Shown here: one piece after another, positions 6,364 to 14,049 of the stretch | Numbering within the stretch: the first letter of the stretch is position 1 | Layout of the letters: each line of letters starts with the position of its first letter | Assembly: GCA_016704895.1 (NCBI GenBank) | Contig: JADIZG010000033.1 | Location: 1 to 15,497 of the forward strand | Reading direction: 5' to 3' | Length of the DNA stretch: 15,497 nucleotides | Source of the DNA: Betaproteobacteria bacterium | GTDB taxonomy: Bacteria; Pseudomonadota; Gammaproteobacteria; Burkholderiales; Casimicrobiaceae | The notes under the pieces: generated by a model | What the model was told of the DNA's origin: nothing | The model's database searches: none | The model's input: only the letters and a program-made list of their open reading frames with translations | Program-made: the position numbers and the translations under genes

Positions 6364-7353
6364 TCAGGGCCGCAGGAGGCCGCGGACCGCTTCGACGACC
6401 TCGTCGGGGCCGGGGACACTGGCCGCCTCGAGGACCGGGTTGGACGAGACCGGCGCGGGCAGGGCGCCGACGCGCGCGACGCGCATCGTACCGGTCTTCT
6501 CGCGCACACGATACGCCACTTCTGCGCCGATCCCGCATGCGAGCTGGCCTTCCTCGAGCGTGACGAGCGCACCGGTGCGCGCGGCCGATTCGCACACCGT
6601 GTCGACGTCGAGCGGCGCGAGCGTGCGCAAATCGACGATCTCGCACGCAACCCCCAGCGCGGCGAGGCGATCGGCGGCGGAATCCGCGACGCGGCACATG
6701 TAGGAATGCGTCGCGATCGTGACGTCCGCACCGCGCCGCCTGACGACCGCGCGGCCGATCGGCACGGGAACGGCATCGCGTGCGAGTTCGCCCGCGGTCG
6801 GGAACAGCCGCTTGTGGTCGACGTACACGACGGGGCCGTCCTCCTGCAGTGCCGCGTGCATGAGCCCCCATGCGTCGGCCGGCGTCGACGGCGCGACGAC
6901 CTTGAGGCCGGGCACTCCTACGAGCCAGGACTCGATGCACTGCGAGTGCGCGACGCCCTGGCCCCTTGCGCCCGCGGTCGTCTTGACCACGACGGGCGCG
7001 CCGAGCTGTCCGCCGGTCTTGTAGCGCAGCTTCGCGCCGTAGTTGACGAGGGGGTCGAGGCCGAGCAGAAGGAAGTCCATGTAGGTGATGCTGACGACCG
7101 GCCGCAGGCCGGCAGCCGCGGCGCCCACGCCGAGGCCCACCATCGATGCCTCGGCGACCGGCGTGTCGCGCACGCGACGGCCGCCGAACGCGGCATGGAG
7201 GCCGGAGAACTCGCGGTACGGTCCGCCGTAGCGCCCCACGTCCTGGCCCAGCACGATGACGCGCGGGTCGCGCGACATCGCCTCGTGCAGCGCGCGCGCG
7301 ATCGCCTCCGCGAAGAACAGCTTCGAGACCGGAGGGGTCGTCTCAGACGACAT
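6364..7353 (-). CDS. 2-oxoacid dehydrogenase E1 component, beta subunit
   Basis: 329 residues from ATG 7353, the usual size for E1 beta. It has the family landmarks in order: VIVLGQDVGRYGGPYR (33-47), DTPVAEASMVGLGVGAA (63-79) with Glu68 in the position that activates thiamine diphosphate, YMDFLLLGLDPLVN (91-104), TTAGARGQGVAHSQCIES with His136, and the C-terminal transketolase domain VTIATHSYM to LVTLEEGQLACGIGAEVA. With the alpha subunit it should decarboxylate a 2-oxoacid and reductively acylate a lipoyl domain. Its ATG lies 11 bp inside the end of the alpha gene, showing translational coupling. An upstream in-frame ATG at 7428 would add 25 low-complexity residues wholly inside the alpha gene, so I prefer 7353. 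The substrate cannot be read from sequence. Confidence 0.92.
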   Translation of the reverse strand: MSSETTPPVSKLFFAEAIARALHEAMSRDPRVIVLGQDVGRYGGPYREFSGLHAAFGGRRVRDTPVAEASMVGLGVGAAAAGLRPVVSITYMDFLLLGLDPLVNYGAKLRYKTGGQLGAPVVVKTTAGARGQGVAHSQCIESWLVGVPGLKVVAPSTPADAWGLMHAALQEDGPVVYVDHKRLFPTAGELARDAVPVPIGRAVVRRRGADVTIATHSYMCRVADSAADRLAALGVACEIVDLRTLAPLDVDTVCESAARTGALVTLEEGQLACGIGAEVAYRVREKTGTMRVARVGALPAPVSSNPVLEAASVPGPDEVVEAVRGLLRP

Positions 7354-8269
7354 CGCGAAGCGCGTCGGCGACGTCCGGGAACGGAGCCGACTCGGCGTAG
7401 CGGAGGGCATCGGCGACGGTGTCGGCAACGTCTCGCTCGAGACCCGCGCGCAATGCCTCCGTGAGCGTTCCCTCCGCCTCGAGCCGCGCAGCGTGGCGGC
7501 GGATCGGGCAGCGCGCGAGAATCGCCGCCATCTCGGCCTGCGGGCGCGTCTCGCGCGTCGCGGTCGAGTGCGTGGCGAAGCGCTCGGAGACGCATTCGAG
7601 GAACGCAGGTCCGGCGCCCGAGCGGACGTGCGCGGCGAGCGCGAGCGCGGCGTCGCGAACGGCGACGACGTCCATCCCGTCTACGGTGGCGGAGGGCATG
7701 CGGAACGGCGCCGCAAGATCCGAGAGGCGTTCCGGGGCGAGCGCCTCCGCCCGTGGCGTCGACACCGACCAGCCGTTGTTGTCGCATACGAGGAGCAGCG
7801 GAAGCTTCCACAGCGCGGCGACATTCATCGCTTCGTGCAGCGCGCCGGATCCGCAGGCGCCGTCGCCGAAGATGCACGCGACGACGCCGGGGCGGCCTTC
7901 GGCCTGCCACGCGAGCGCGACGCCCGCGGCGATCGTCAGGTTGCCGCCCACGACCGCGTGCGCGCCGAAGTATCCCGCCGAGGGTTGCGCGAGATGCCCG
8001 CGGCCGCCGCGCCCGCGGCAGGGACCCGCCGTCCGGCCGAGGAGTTCCGCCATCACCGGTCCCGGCTCGAGGCCGCGCGCCAGCGCCGGTCCGATCGAGC
8101 GTCCGCTCGAAAGCAGCGTGTCGTCCGACGTCAACGCGGCGCACGTGCCGACGGCCACCGCTTCCTCGCCCGACGACAGGAGCTGGAACCCGTGGTCGGG
8201 GCGGCGCATGAGCGCCTCCTCGAACGCGCGGATCAGCATCATCGACTCGAGCAGCGCGAGCGCGTCCAT
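7343..8269 (-). CDS. 2-oxoacid dehydrogenase E1 component, alpha subunit
   Basis: 308 residues from ATG 8269. It shows the thiamine-diphosphate motif GDGACGSG (from residue 135) ending in CDNN (162-165), with the normal 26-residue spacing between GDG and NN. Upstream lies GHLAQPSAGYFGAHAVVGGNLTIAAGVALAWQ (91-122), the conserved active-site approach of pyruvate/acetoin/branched-chain E1 alpha proteins. The N-terminus MDALALLESMMLIRAFEEAL is the usual first helix. At 308 residues it is at the short end of the family, nearer acetoin-dehydrogenase-type than mitochondrial-type enzymes. The start lies two bases after the stop of the SGNH-like gene, and the end overlaps E1 beta. The frame is intact. 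Confidence 0.92.
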   Translation of the reverse strand: MDALALLESMMLIRAFEEALMRRPDHGFQLLSSGEEAVAVGTCAALTSDDTLLSSGRSIGPALARGLEPGPVMAELLGRTAGPCRGRGGRGHLAQPSAGYFGAHAVVGGNLTIAAGVALAWQAEGRPGVVACIFGDGACGSGALHEAMNVAALWKLPLLLVCDNNGWSVSTPRAEALAPERLSDLAAPFRMPSATVDGMDVVAVRDAALALAAHVRSGAGPAFLECVSERFATHSTATRETRPQAEMAAILARCPIRRHAARLEAEGTLTEALRAGLERDVADTVADALRYAESAPFPDVADALRDVV

Positions 8270-8271
8270 GG

Positions 8272-8910
8272 TCAGCGTGCGCGCCGCATCCGGCGGTTGA
8301 CGACGCGGTCGACATCCCACACGGATCCCTGGAGCGACTGCGCGCGCTGCAGCACGTCCGGATCGACGACCTGGTCGAGCGGGCCGTCGAGCAGCGCGGC
8401 GACGATCGTCCACGCCGCCGCTTCGGCGGCGAGCGGCCCGCCGAGGCGATGGTCGGTCGAGAGATGTCGTGCGCCCACGTGCGCGAGCGCGCGGTCGACG
8501 TCGGCGACCGATGCACCGGTGTCGTGCGACAGCTCCGCCGCTACGAGATCCAGGCGGCGGATGCGCTCGATCGTTTCGGTGGTCGTGTCGGGCGAGCCGT
8601 CCCGCGGCCGGGCGACGTGCCGGAAGATCGTGCAGATGACGGCGGGGATGCCGTGCCGCGCGAGCGCGTCGAGCAGCGACCGCCATCTCGCCTGCAACGC
8701 ATCGTAGGGCTCGCCGGAGCGCGCGAGCTCGGGCAGGAGCGACGCCACCGCGACGGTTGCCCCGCCGGCGGGTCGATCGCCTCGACGCCGTCGCGGAGCC
8801 TCGCCTCGACGTTCCATGGCTGACCCGACACCGCGCCCAGGCACTCGGCGAGCTGCTCCGCCATCGCGGCAATGGCGGGTTGCTCGCTGTCGGCGACCGA
8901 CGTCGATCAC
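8272..8910 (-). CDS. SGNH-like protein (SGNH-B), N-terminal part frameshifted
   Basis: The C-terminal two thirds (8272 to about 8755) are clean: ATVAVASLLPELARSG, LARHGIPAVICTIF, IRRLDLVAAELSHDTGASVADVDRAL, then RHLSTDHRLGG. The helix, strand and loop at 8340-8560 match IRRFNVALSDLSQRTGISIVDVDAVI of the protein at 9976-10782, so it is a third paralogue. Upstream, MAEQLAECLGAVSGQPWNVEARL reads in another frame (8864 to about 8765). Adding one G in the GGGG run near 8765 joins the two, and a second shift near 8880-8895 leads to GTG 8910, which overlaps the preceding gene's TGA (8909-8907). After repair an ADSE tetrapeptide would take the GDS position. The final DxxH is degenerate here: STDH, where the paralogues have DAFH and DGVH. 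Confidence 0.55.
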   Translation of the reverse strand: MIDVGRRQRATRHCRDGGAARRVPGRGVGSAMERRGEAPRRRRGDRPAGGATVAVASLLPELARSGEPYDALQARWRSLLDALARHGIPAVICTIFRHVARPRDGSPDTTTETIERIRRLDLVAAELSHDTGASVADVDRALAHVGARHLSTDHRLGGPLAAEAAAWTIVAALLDGPLDQVVDPDVLQRAQSLQGSVWDVDRVVNRRMRRAR

Positions 8911-9979
8911 GATGGAGCGCGAGGCTCACGGTGCGCGCTCCCTGCGTGGGTGCCGCGAGTTCGGGCAGGCCGCCGATCATCCGCCGCACCGCGTCGTAGT
9001 CGACGTGCCGGTCGCCGCGGGCCGCTTGCTCGAGCTCCGGCAGCGAGCGGATTCGCGCCTCGGCGGGAACGCGGGCCGCCTCGCCGAGGCACGCCCAGAA
9101 GACCGACAGCAGCTTCACGGCGGGCAGCGGATGGGCGCGCCAGAAGGCGAGTTCCCAGCCGGTCTCGACGAGCGGATCGCGCCATCCGCTCCGGTGCGTG
9201 AGGTGGTAGGTGCGGGCACCCTCGGCGAACGCCATCCTCGCGCCGCGCCCGGTGAGCCGCAGCGCGAGCTCGCGGTGCTCGTTGGTGTCGATCGCCTCAT
9301 CGAAGCCCCCGGCCGCGAGGAAGAAGTCTCGGCGCACCGACTGGTTGGCGCCGCTCGCCGCGGCCCACAGCACCGGGCAATCGGGATGGTTTCGCAATGC
9401 GTCGAGCTCGATCTCCTGCAGCTCGCGCGGGCCCGCGCCCGGATAGATGCCGGGCTCCGCCCTGCCCGCGAGTTCGTCGAATCGCTCGAGAACGTCCGCC
9501 CGCGTCACCCGGAGGCGATCGAGCTCGGCCCGCGACATCCGCGCGACGCGCGCCTCCTCGCCGGGCCGCGGCGTGCCGGTCTCGGGATCGAGCAGGAAGC
9601 GCGTGCCGCGGAAATGGAAGTTCTCGCCGCGGGCGACACGAGGCCGGCCGTCGCCGCGCGCGGCAGCGTGAACGGCGAGATGCCGCTCGACCCAGTCGGG
9701 CGCGGCGAGCATGTCGCCGTCGAGGAAGAGCAGGATGTCTCCGGAGGCGGCTCGCGCCCCGGCGTTCGACGCCGCGCTGCGGCCGCGCGCCGTCGCGTGC
9801 GTGACCGCGACGATCGCAAGCGAGCGTGCGGCCTCCGCGACCGTCGACGGCGTCGCGTCGGACGAGCCGTCGTCGACGACGACGATCTCGGCCGCCGTCG
9901 TCTGGCGCACGAGCGAGGCGAGCGCGAGCCGCAGCCTCGGCGCCTCGTCCTTCGACCGGATGACGACGCTCGCCTTCAT
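8907..9979 (-). CDS. Family-2 glycosyltransferase of the lipoyl/E1 operon
   Basis: From ATG 9979 the product reads MKASVVIRSKDEAPRLRLAL, EIVVVDDGSSDAT (31-43), ARGRSAASNAGARAASGDILLFLDGDML with the DXD motif Asp87-Gly-Asp89, and WAAASGANQSVRRDFFLAAGGFDE, a textbook GT-A family-2 order. A C-terminal helix-rich region (WELAFWRAHPLPAVKLLSVFWACLGEAARV) ends the protein at about 350 residues. There is no strong transmembrane anchor. Its ATG overlaps the TGA of the gene before it by four bases. The 3' end is unclear: the frame runs on without a stop, but the TGA at 8909-8907 in a neighbouring frame overlaps the next GTG, so one small indel near 8910-8960 is likely. Donor and acceptor are unknown; the operon suggests the glycan may be the acceptor of the acyl chemistry. 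Confidence 0.8.
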
Positions 9980-10782
9980 CGCGAGGCCACGCGCGGCGCG
10001 AGCACGCCGAGGTCGTCGAGCACGCGCACCGTCTCCGCGGCGACGAGGCGGCAGCCCTCGTCGTTGAGGTGGAAGGCGTCCAGCTTGAGCCGGTCGGCGC
10101 CCGCGCGCGCAATGACGGCGTCGACGTCCACGATCGAGATTCCGGTGCGCTGCGAAAGGTCGGAAAGCGCGACGTTGAACCGGCGGATGCGCGTAGCGAG
10201 CGTCTCGTCCATCCCGGCGTAGCAGTAGACCGTGTCGCCGGGAACGATCGACGACACGTTGTAGACGAGGACCGGCGCCCCGGAGCGTGCGGCGAGCCGA
10301 CCCGCGATCGCGGCGAGGTTCTCCATGGACGCATCCACGTCGAGGAGGCCGACGGGCTCGAACTCGTCGCGCAACCACTGCCGGTCGCGCTCGGGCCAGG
10401 TCTCGTTGTCGTACGCCATCAGCGGGAACCCGTCCTGCCGATGGCGGAACAGGTAGGTCGCGACGTCGGGCTGGATCGTGAGCACGTAGGCGTCGGCGTC
10501 GGTCTCGAAGACCGCGCGGCTGAACTGCGAGGCGACCGGGTAGGGGCCGAGCGCCAGGTCGCGGCCGGCGAGCGCCCGCGGGATGCCGCCGTCGGCCGCG
10601 AGCAAAGCGTCCGCCCGCGTCCACGTCTCGTGGCGCACGCGCGCGATCGCCGCGGGAGTCCGCTCGCGCAGGACCTCGTTGATCCCGTTCCAGACGACGG
10701 CGCCGCCCACGCGCAGCGAGTGCAGCGTGTCGTGCACGTCGAGGTTGCCCTTGGCGAAAATGGTGATGCGGTCCAACGCCAC
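9976..10782 (-). CDS. SGNH/GDSL-like hydrolase or acyltransferase (SGNH-A), first gene of the operon
   Basis: An intact frame of 268 residues from GTG 10782. A TTG at 10776 with a G-rich run just upstream is an alternative start that removes two residues. The N-terminus ITIFAKGNLDVHDTLHSL resembles SGNH block I, but GN replaces the GD of GDS and no Ser follows at that position. Next come VVWNGINEVL, then DADAYVLTIQP (block III-like strand), APVLVYNVSSIVPGDTVYCYAG, SDLSQRTGISIVDVDAVI, and the terminal block LDAFHLNDEG with Asp235 and His238 as the DxxH pair. There is no signal peptide, so it is probably cytoplasmic. Family members cleave or transfer ester-linked acyl groups. The missing GDS serine means another residue serves as nucleophile or the protein acts differently. 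It leads six tightly packed genes. Confidence 0.65.
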   Translation of the reverse strand: MALDRITIFAKGNLDVHDTLHSLRVGGAVVWNGINEVLRERTPAAIARVRHETWTRADALLAADGGIPRALAGRDLALGPYPVASQFSRAVFETDADAYVLTIQPDVATYLFRHRQDGFPLMAYDNETWPERDRQWLRDEFEPVGLLDVDASMENLAAIAGRLAARSGAPVLVYNVSSIVPGDTVYCYAGMDETLATRIRRFNVALSDLSQRTGISIVDVDAVIARAGADRLKLDAFHLNDEGCRLVAAETVRVLDDLGVLAPRVASR

Positions 10783-10860
10783 CCCCCGTGGCTTCCCGCC
10801 CGGCGGGGTCGCGGCGCGGGCCAGCGTCGGGTCCGCGTCCGTTCCGGCGGACGAGCCGCG

Positions 10861-10889
10861 ATTCTATGCGACGGAACGTTCCGCGGCTC
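10861..10889 (-). promoter_or_regulatory. Candidate promoter with palindromic operator upstream of the six-gene operon
   Basis: On the minus strand TAGAAT (10866-10861) is a good -10 hexamer about 80 bp before the operon start. The 17-bp spacer contains the perfect 12-bp palindrome CGGAACGTTCCG (10872-10883). The -35 position (GAGCCG) is poor, as expected for a promoter that needs help. A dimeric regulator on the palindrome would contact the core promoter. Confidence 0.4.
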
Positions 10890-10916
10890 GCCGGGTCTGG
10901 CGGGGCGGGCGCCGGG

Positions 10917-12447
10917 TCAAGCAGACTGCGGCCCCGGCCGCCCCGACTCGACGCTGAACCTCGCGGCGGTGCGTATCGTCGCCTTCGGGTCCTCGACGTC
11001 GCTCACGACGCGCAGCGACGCGTCGAGGCGGGACGCGCCGACCTTCAGCGCGACGTAGCCGCGCTCGTCGGACCGGCCGTACCTGACGTGCGGGTTGAGC
11101 GGCAGCGCCGCCGCGACGCGGCTCTGAGGCAGCCCGGCGCTCGCGATCGACGTGCCGCAGAACTCGCTCGCGATCACCGCGCCCGGCGGGTCGTCGACGC
11201 GGCGCTTGATGTCGCAGACGTAGTTGCAGTGCACGTCGCCGGACAGCACGACCGGATTGGCGACGTTGCGCGCGACGATGGCGTCGAGCAGGCGGTCGCG
11301 CGCGGCCGGAGCCAGCCCAGCCGTCGGTCCAGTAGCGGCCTTCCTTCGTCCACGGGAACGGCGCCATCAGCGTCTGCTGCGCGATCAGGTTCCAGCGCAC
11401 GTCGCGCTGCGCGAGGCCGTCCTCGAGCCAGCGCTCCTGCGCGCCGCCGAGGATCGTGCGGTCGGCGCGCAGGAGGTCGGGGCAGTCGGCGACGTTCACC
11501 GTCGTCGATCCGCCGCGGCCTGGAGGCGGACAGGCGTGAGCGTCGCGATACTGGCGGTCGTCGAGGCGTGGAAGCGTGCGAGCGATGCCCCAGTCGTAGC
11601 GGTCGTGGACGCGCAGGTCCGACCGAGCGGCCGCATCGAAGGCGGCATCGGCATGTGCTCCCCACCACGCGCGGTACGCGGCGGCGCGACGCGCGAGGAA
11701 GTCCGGGGCGAGATCCTGGCCACGGTCGTTCGCGTAGTCGTTCTGCACCTCGTGGTCGTCCCACGTGAGGATCCAGGGCGCGGACGCGTGGATGCGCTGC
11801 AGGTCGGCGTCCGACTTGTACTGCGCGTAACGGGCGCGGTAGTCGTCGAGCGTCTTCGCCGCGCCGGTGCCGGAGTGCGTGCGCACGCGGACCTTGCGCG
11901 GCGCGCTCTCGTAGATGTGATCGCCGAGAAACACGACGAGGTCAGGCGCCTCGGCGGCAAGGTGCCGCCATGCCGCGTAGTGGCCGCCGTCGTAGCGCTG
12001 GCAGGACGCGATCGCGAACGCGAGCGCCTCCTCGCGCCCCGGCGCCGGCGCGGTGCGCGTGCGCCCGGCCGCGCTCGCCTGGCCGCCCGCGGTGAAGCGG
12101 TACCAGTACCAGCGCGACGGCTCGAGAGCGCTCGCCTGCACGTGCACGCTGTGCGACGTCGGCGTCGACGACCCGGTGCCGCGGCGAACGACGTTGCGGA
12201 ACCGCTTCGTCGGTGGCGAGCTCCAGCTCACGGCTCGCGCGCGCCGGGCTCGGCGGGCGGGCGAGGCGCGTCCACAGCACGATGCTGTCGGGACGCGGGC
12301 ACCCGGACGCGATGCCGAGCGCGAACGGGTCGCTCTTCCACGTACGCCGATGCGCACACGCGACGATGCCGGGCGCGACGCCGGTGGCGAGGGCGAGCGC
12401 GAGCAAGCCGCGCCGGCGCGGATCGGCGAGGACGTTCCGGGGGACAT
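10917..12447 (-). CDS. PhoD-like alkaline phosphatase/phosphodiesterase (metallophosphatase), frameshifted
   Basis: The likely role is release of phosphate from phosphomono- or diesters outside the cytoplasm. From ATG 12447, once one base is removed from a run of five G (12439-12443), the leader reads NVLADPRRRGLLALALATGVAPG, a Tat-like twin-arginine segment. Family landmarks follow: DPFALGIASGCPRPDSIVLWTRL, YWYRF, FAIASCQRYDGGHYAAWRHL, APDLVVFLGDHIYE (near 11915-11945), WILTWDDHEVQNDYAN (near 11730-11775), WNLIAQQTLMAPFPW, VVLSGDVHCNYV (near 11220-11255), and the closing RFSVESGRPGPQ. About 500 residues is normal for PhoD. Frame changes near 12440, 12205 and 11318 each fall between well-conserved blocks, so they look like sequence errors. 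It follows the cyclase gene by 28 bp. Its 3' end is the source of the 71-bp repeat. Confidence 0.85.
10927..10997 (-). repeat. 71-bp direct repeat, copy B: 3' end of the PhoD-like gene
   Basis: This is the partner of 1055-1125, in the same orientation with two mismatches by eye. Here it lies in its natural place as the last codons of the PhoD-like gene. Confidence 0.75.
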
Positions 12448-12475
12448 CGGCGAAGGGGGGAGCGACGCGCGGACG

Positions 12476-13854
12476 CTACGGGACGCGCGTCGCCGAGCTG
12501 GTGATCCGCACGCCGTTGGGCAGCGCGCCGGCCAACGCCAGGCGGCCGTCGGCGACCCGCCACCACCGAGGTCGGCGTTGATCGGATTGCCGCGAGCGCC
12601 GAACCCTTCGAACAGCGCCTTGACCGACCCCGGCGGCGTGAGCTGGCCGCGGATCGTGCTCGACTTGCCCCCGCCGTAGCTGCCGACCCAGCTCGATGCG
12701 ATCTTGTGCTGGTCGATCGCGAACTCGAGCGGCCAGCAGTACGGCGCCTTCCCGGATTCCGGCATCTGCCAACAGGCCCGGCCGCGGTAACGCCGTCGTT
12801 CGCGAACGCGCCACTGGCGACAGTCGTGGGGGCGATCACGGCGGGAGCCGATGCGATCGCTGCGCCGCCGGCGACCGGGGGCGCCCGACGCAGCGGGGCC
12901 GGCGGCCGGGAGGCCCTCGGCCGCAGGCCTGGACGACGGCGCGGCGCAGCCGCCACGCCGCGGCATCGGCTCGCTTCTTCGCCGCGGCCGTCAGCTGCGC
13001 GGCTTCGAGTTCGGCCTTGAGCCGCGCTTCCCGCTCGCGGCATGCGCGCGGCCGCCTCCTCCTCGGCCTTGCGGCGCGCGGCGTCGGCGGACGCGACCGC
13101 TCGGCCGCCCGTCTCGCCTCCGGCGGCGCGCGCGGCTTCGGCCACCTTCGCCTCGCGATCCTGCATCGTACCACCAGCCTGCACCGCCGCGACGCGACCC
13201 GGACCACGACGGCCGCGATCGGCGGCCAGGCGCCCGGAGCGCCCCGGGGCGGGTGCCGGCGCCGCGGCGGCCGCAGCCGGGGCCGCGCGCGTCGCGCCCA
13301 GCTCGGCCTCGTCGCCGATCGAGAACACGCGCACCGGCTGCGTGATGTTCTTGAACGTGCGCTCGCCCATCGAGTGGAACTCGAGCGAGAGCTTGTTGCG
13401 GATCTGGTCGTAGACGCTTCCGATACGCAGACGCCGCCGGGCCCGCGGCCGTCTGGATGCGCGCCGCGACGTTGACGCCGTCGCCGAGCAGATCGGTTCC
13501 CCGAACGATCACGTCGCCGAGGTTGACGCCTATCCTGAACTGCATGCGCTCGTCGGGCGACAGGTGGTCGTTGCGCGTGCGCAATGCCGACTGGATCTCG
13601 GTCGCGCAGCGCACCGCGTCGACCGCGCTCGGGAACTCGGCGAGCACCGCGTCGCCGGCCGTGTTGAACATGCGGCCGCGATGCTGCACGAGCATCGCGT
13701 CGAAGATCTCGCGGTGGCCGCGGAAGACGCGCAGCGTGCGTTCCTCGTTCGCCTCCATCATCCGGCTGTAGCCGACGATGTCGGCCATCAGGATCGTCGC
13801 TAGCCGGCGCTCGAAAGGCTCGCCGCCGGTTCCCGGTCTTCCGTCGCCGCGCAT
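12476..13854 (-). CDS. Class III adenylate/guanylate cyclase with coiled-coil linker and C-terminal domain, frameshifted
   Basis: From ATG 13854 (GGGGAGG six bases upstream) the catalytic domain reads RRLATILMADIVGYSRMM with metal ligand Asp25, RMFNTAGDAVLAEFPSAVDAV with Asp68, MQFRIGVNLGDVI, and LLGDGVNVAARIQ with Asn128 and Arg132, which stabilise the transition state. It continues through GGVCVS and MGERTFKNITQPVRVFSIGDEAEL in shifted frames (changes near 13440 and 13425). Next comes an Ala/Glu/Lys/Arg-rich probable coiled coil (about 13020-13170), a Pro/Ala linker, and a C-terminal segment (WQMPESGKAPYCWPLEF, IRGQLTPPGSVKALFEGFG, RLALAGALPNGVRI), probably a beta-rich ligand or partner domain. 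No transmembrane helix is seen. It should make cAMP or cGMP in the cytoplasm in answer to an unknown signal. TAG at 12478-12476 ends it, 28 bp before the phosphatase. Confidence 0.8.
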
Positions 13855-13989
13855 CTCCCCCTCCCCGACGAATGCACTCCGGGCGGCGCCTGGCACCGCG
13901 CCGATCTTGCCACGGACGCGCGCCGCCGACGAGAGCCTGTCGCCCGCCCCGGAGGGACGGTCGCGGGTCGCGCGTTCCCCGTGCCGCAG

Positions 13990-14019
13990 TTGTCCCGCGG
14001 CCGGCACCCCCGGTACGAT
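13990..14019 (+). promoter_or_regulatory. Sigma-70-type promoter of the lipoprotein hydrolase
   Basis: TTGTCC at 13990-13995 and TACGAT at 14014-14019, separated by 18 bp, are the best -35/-10 pair I found in the window. They lie 30 bp upstream of ATG 14050. The -10 overlaps the left arm of the dyad at 14016-14046. Confidence 0.55.
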
Positions 14020-14046
14020 GGTCGCGAGACGTGACCGCGACCATCG
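14016..14046 (+). promoter_or_regulatory. Perfect 11-bp inverted repeat at the transcription/translation start of the hydrolase
   Basis: CGATGGTCGCG (14016-14026) and its exact reverse complement CGCGACCATCG (14036-14046) flank the nine bases AGACGTGAC. The left arm overlaps the -10 box and the right arm ends three bases before the ATG. It could be a repressor operator, or an mRNA hairpin that hides the start codon region, which has no evident Shine-Dalgarno sequence. Confidence 0.6.
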
Positions 14047-14049
14047 CCG

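Larger units (their letters stand above)
13855..14049. other. Divergent intergenic region (cyclase / lipoprotein hydrolase)
   Basis: 195 bp between two divergent genes with no coding frame I trust. It holds the cyclase ribosome binding site (13861-13867 on the minus strand), a sigma-70-type promoter for the hydrolase (13990-14019) and a long dyad (14016-14046). I see no clear promoter for the cyclase. Confidence 0.6.

Noticed and set aside
6032..8269. A conventional pyruvate dehydrogenase operon.
   Set aside because: E1 alpha and beta fit, but there is no E2 or E3 before the operon ends at 6032, and the lipoyl protein is free-standing. An ordinary complex with E2/E3 elsewhere in the genome cannot be excluded from this window.
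7343..10624. A 1093-codon minus-strand open frame that would fuse the glycosyltransferase to E1 alpha.
   Set aside because: Both genes happen to share a frame. Between them the conserved SGNH-B sequence lies in other frames, and E1 alpha has its own ATG two bases after the SGNH-B stop. The lack of a stop reflects GC richness and likely indels, not a fusion.
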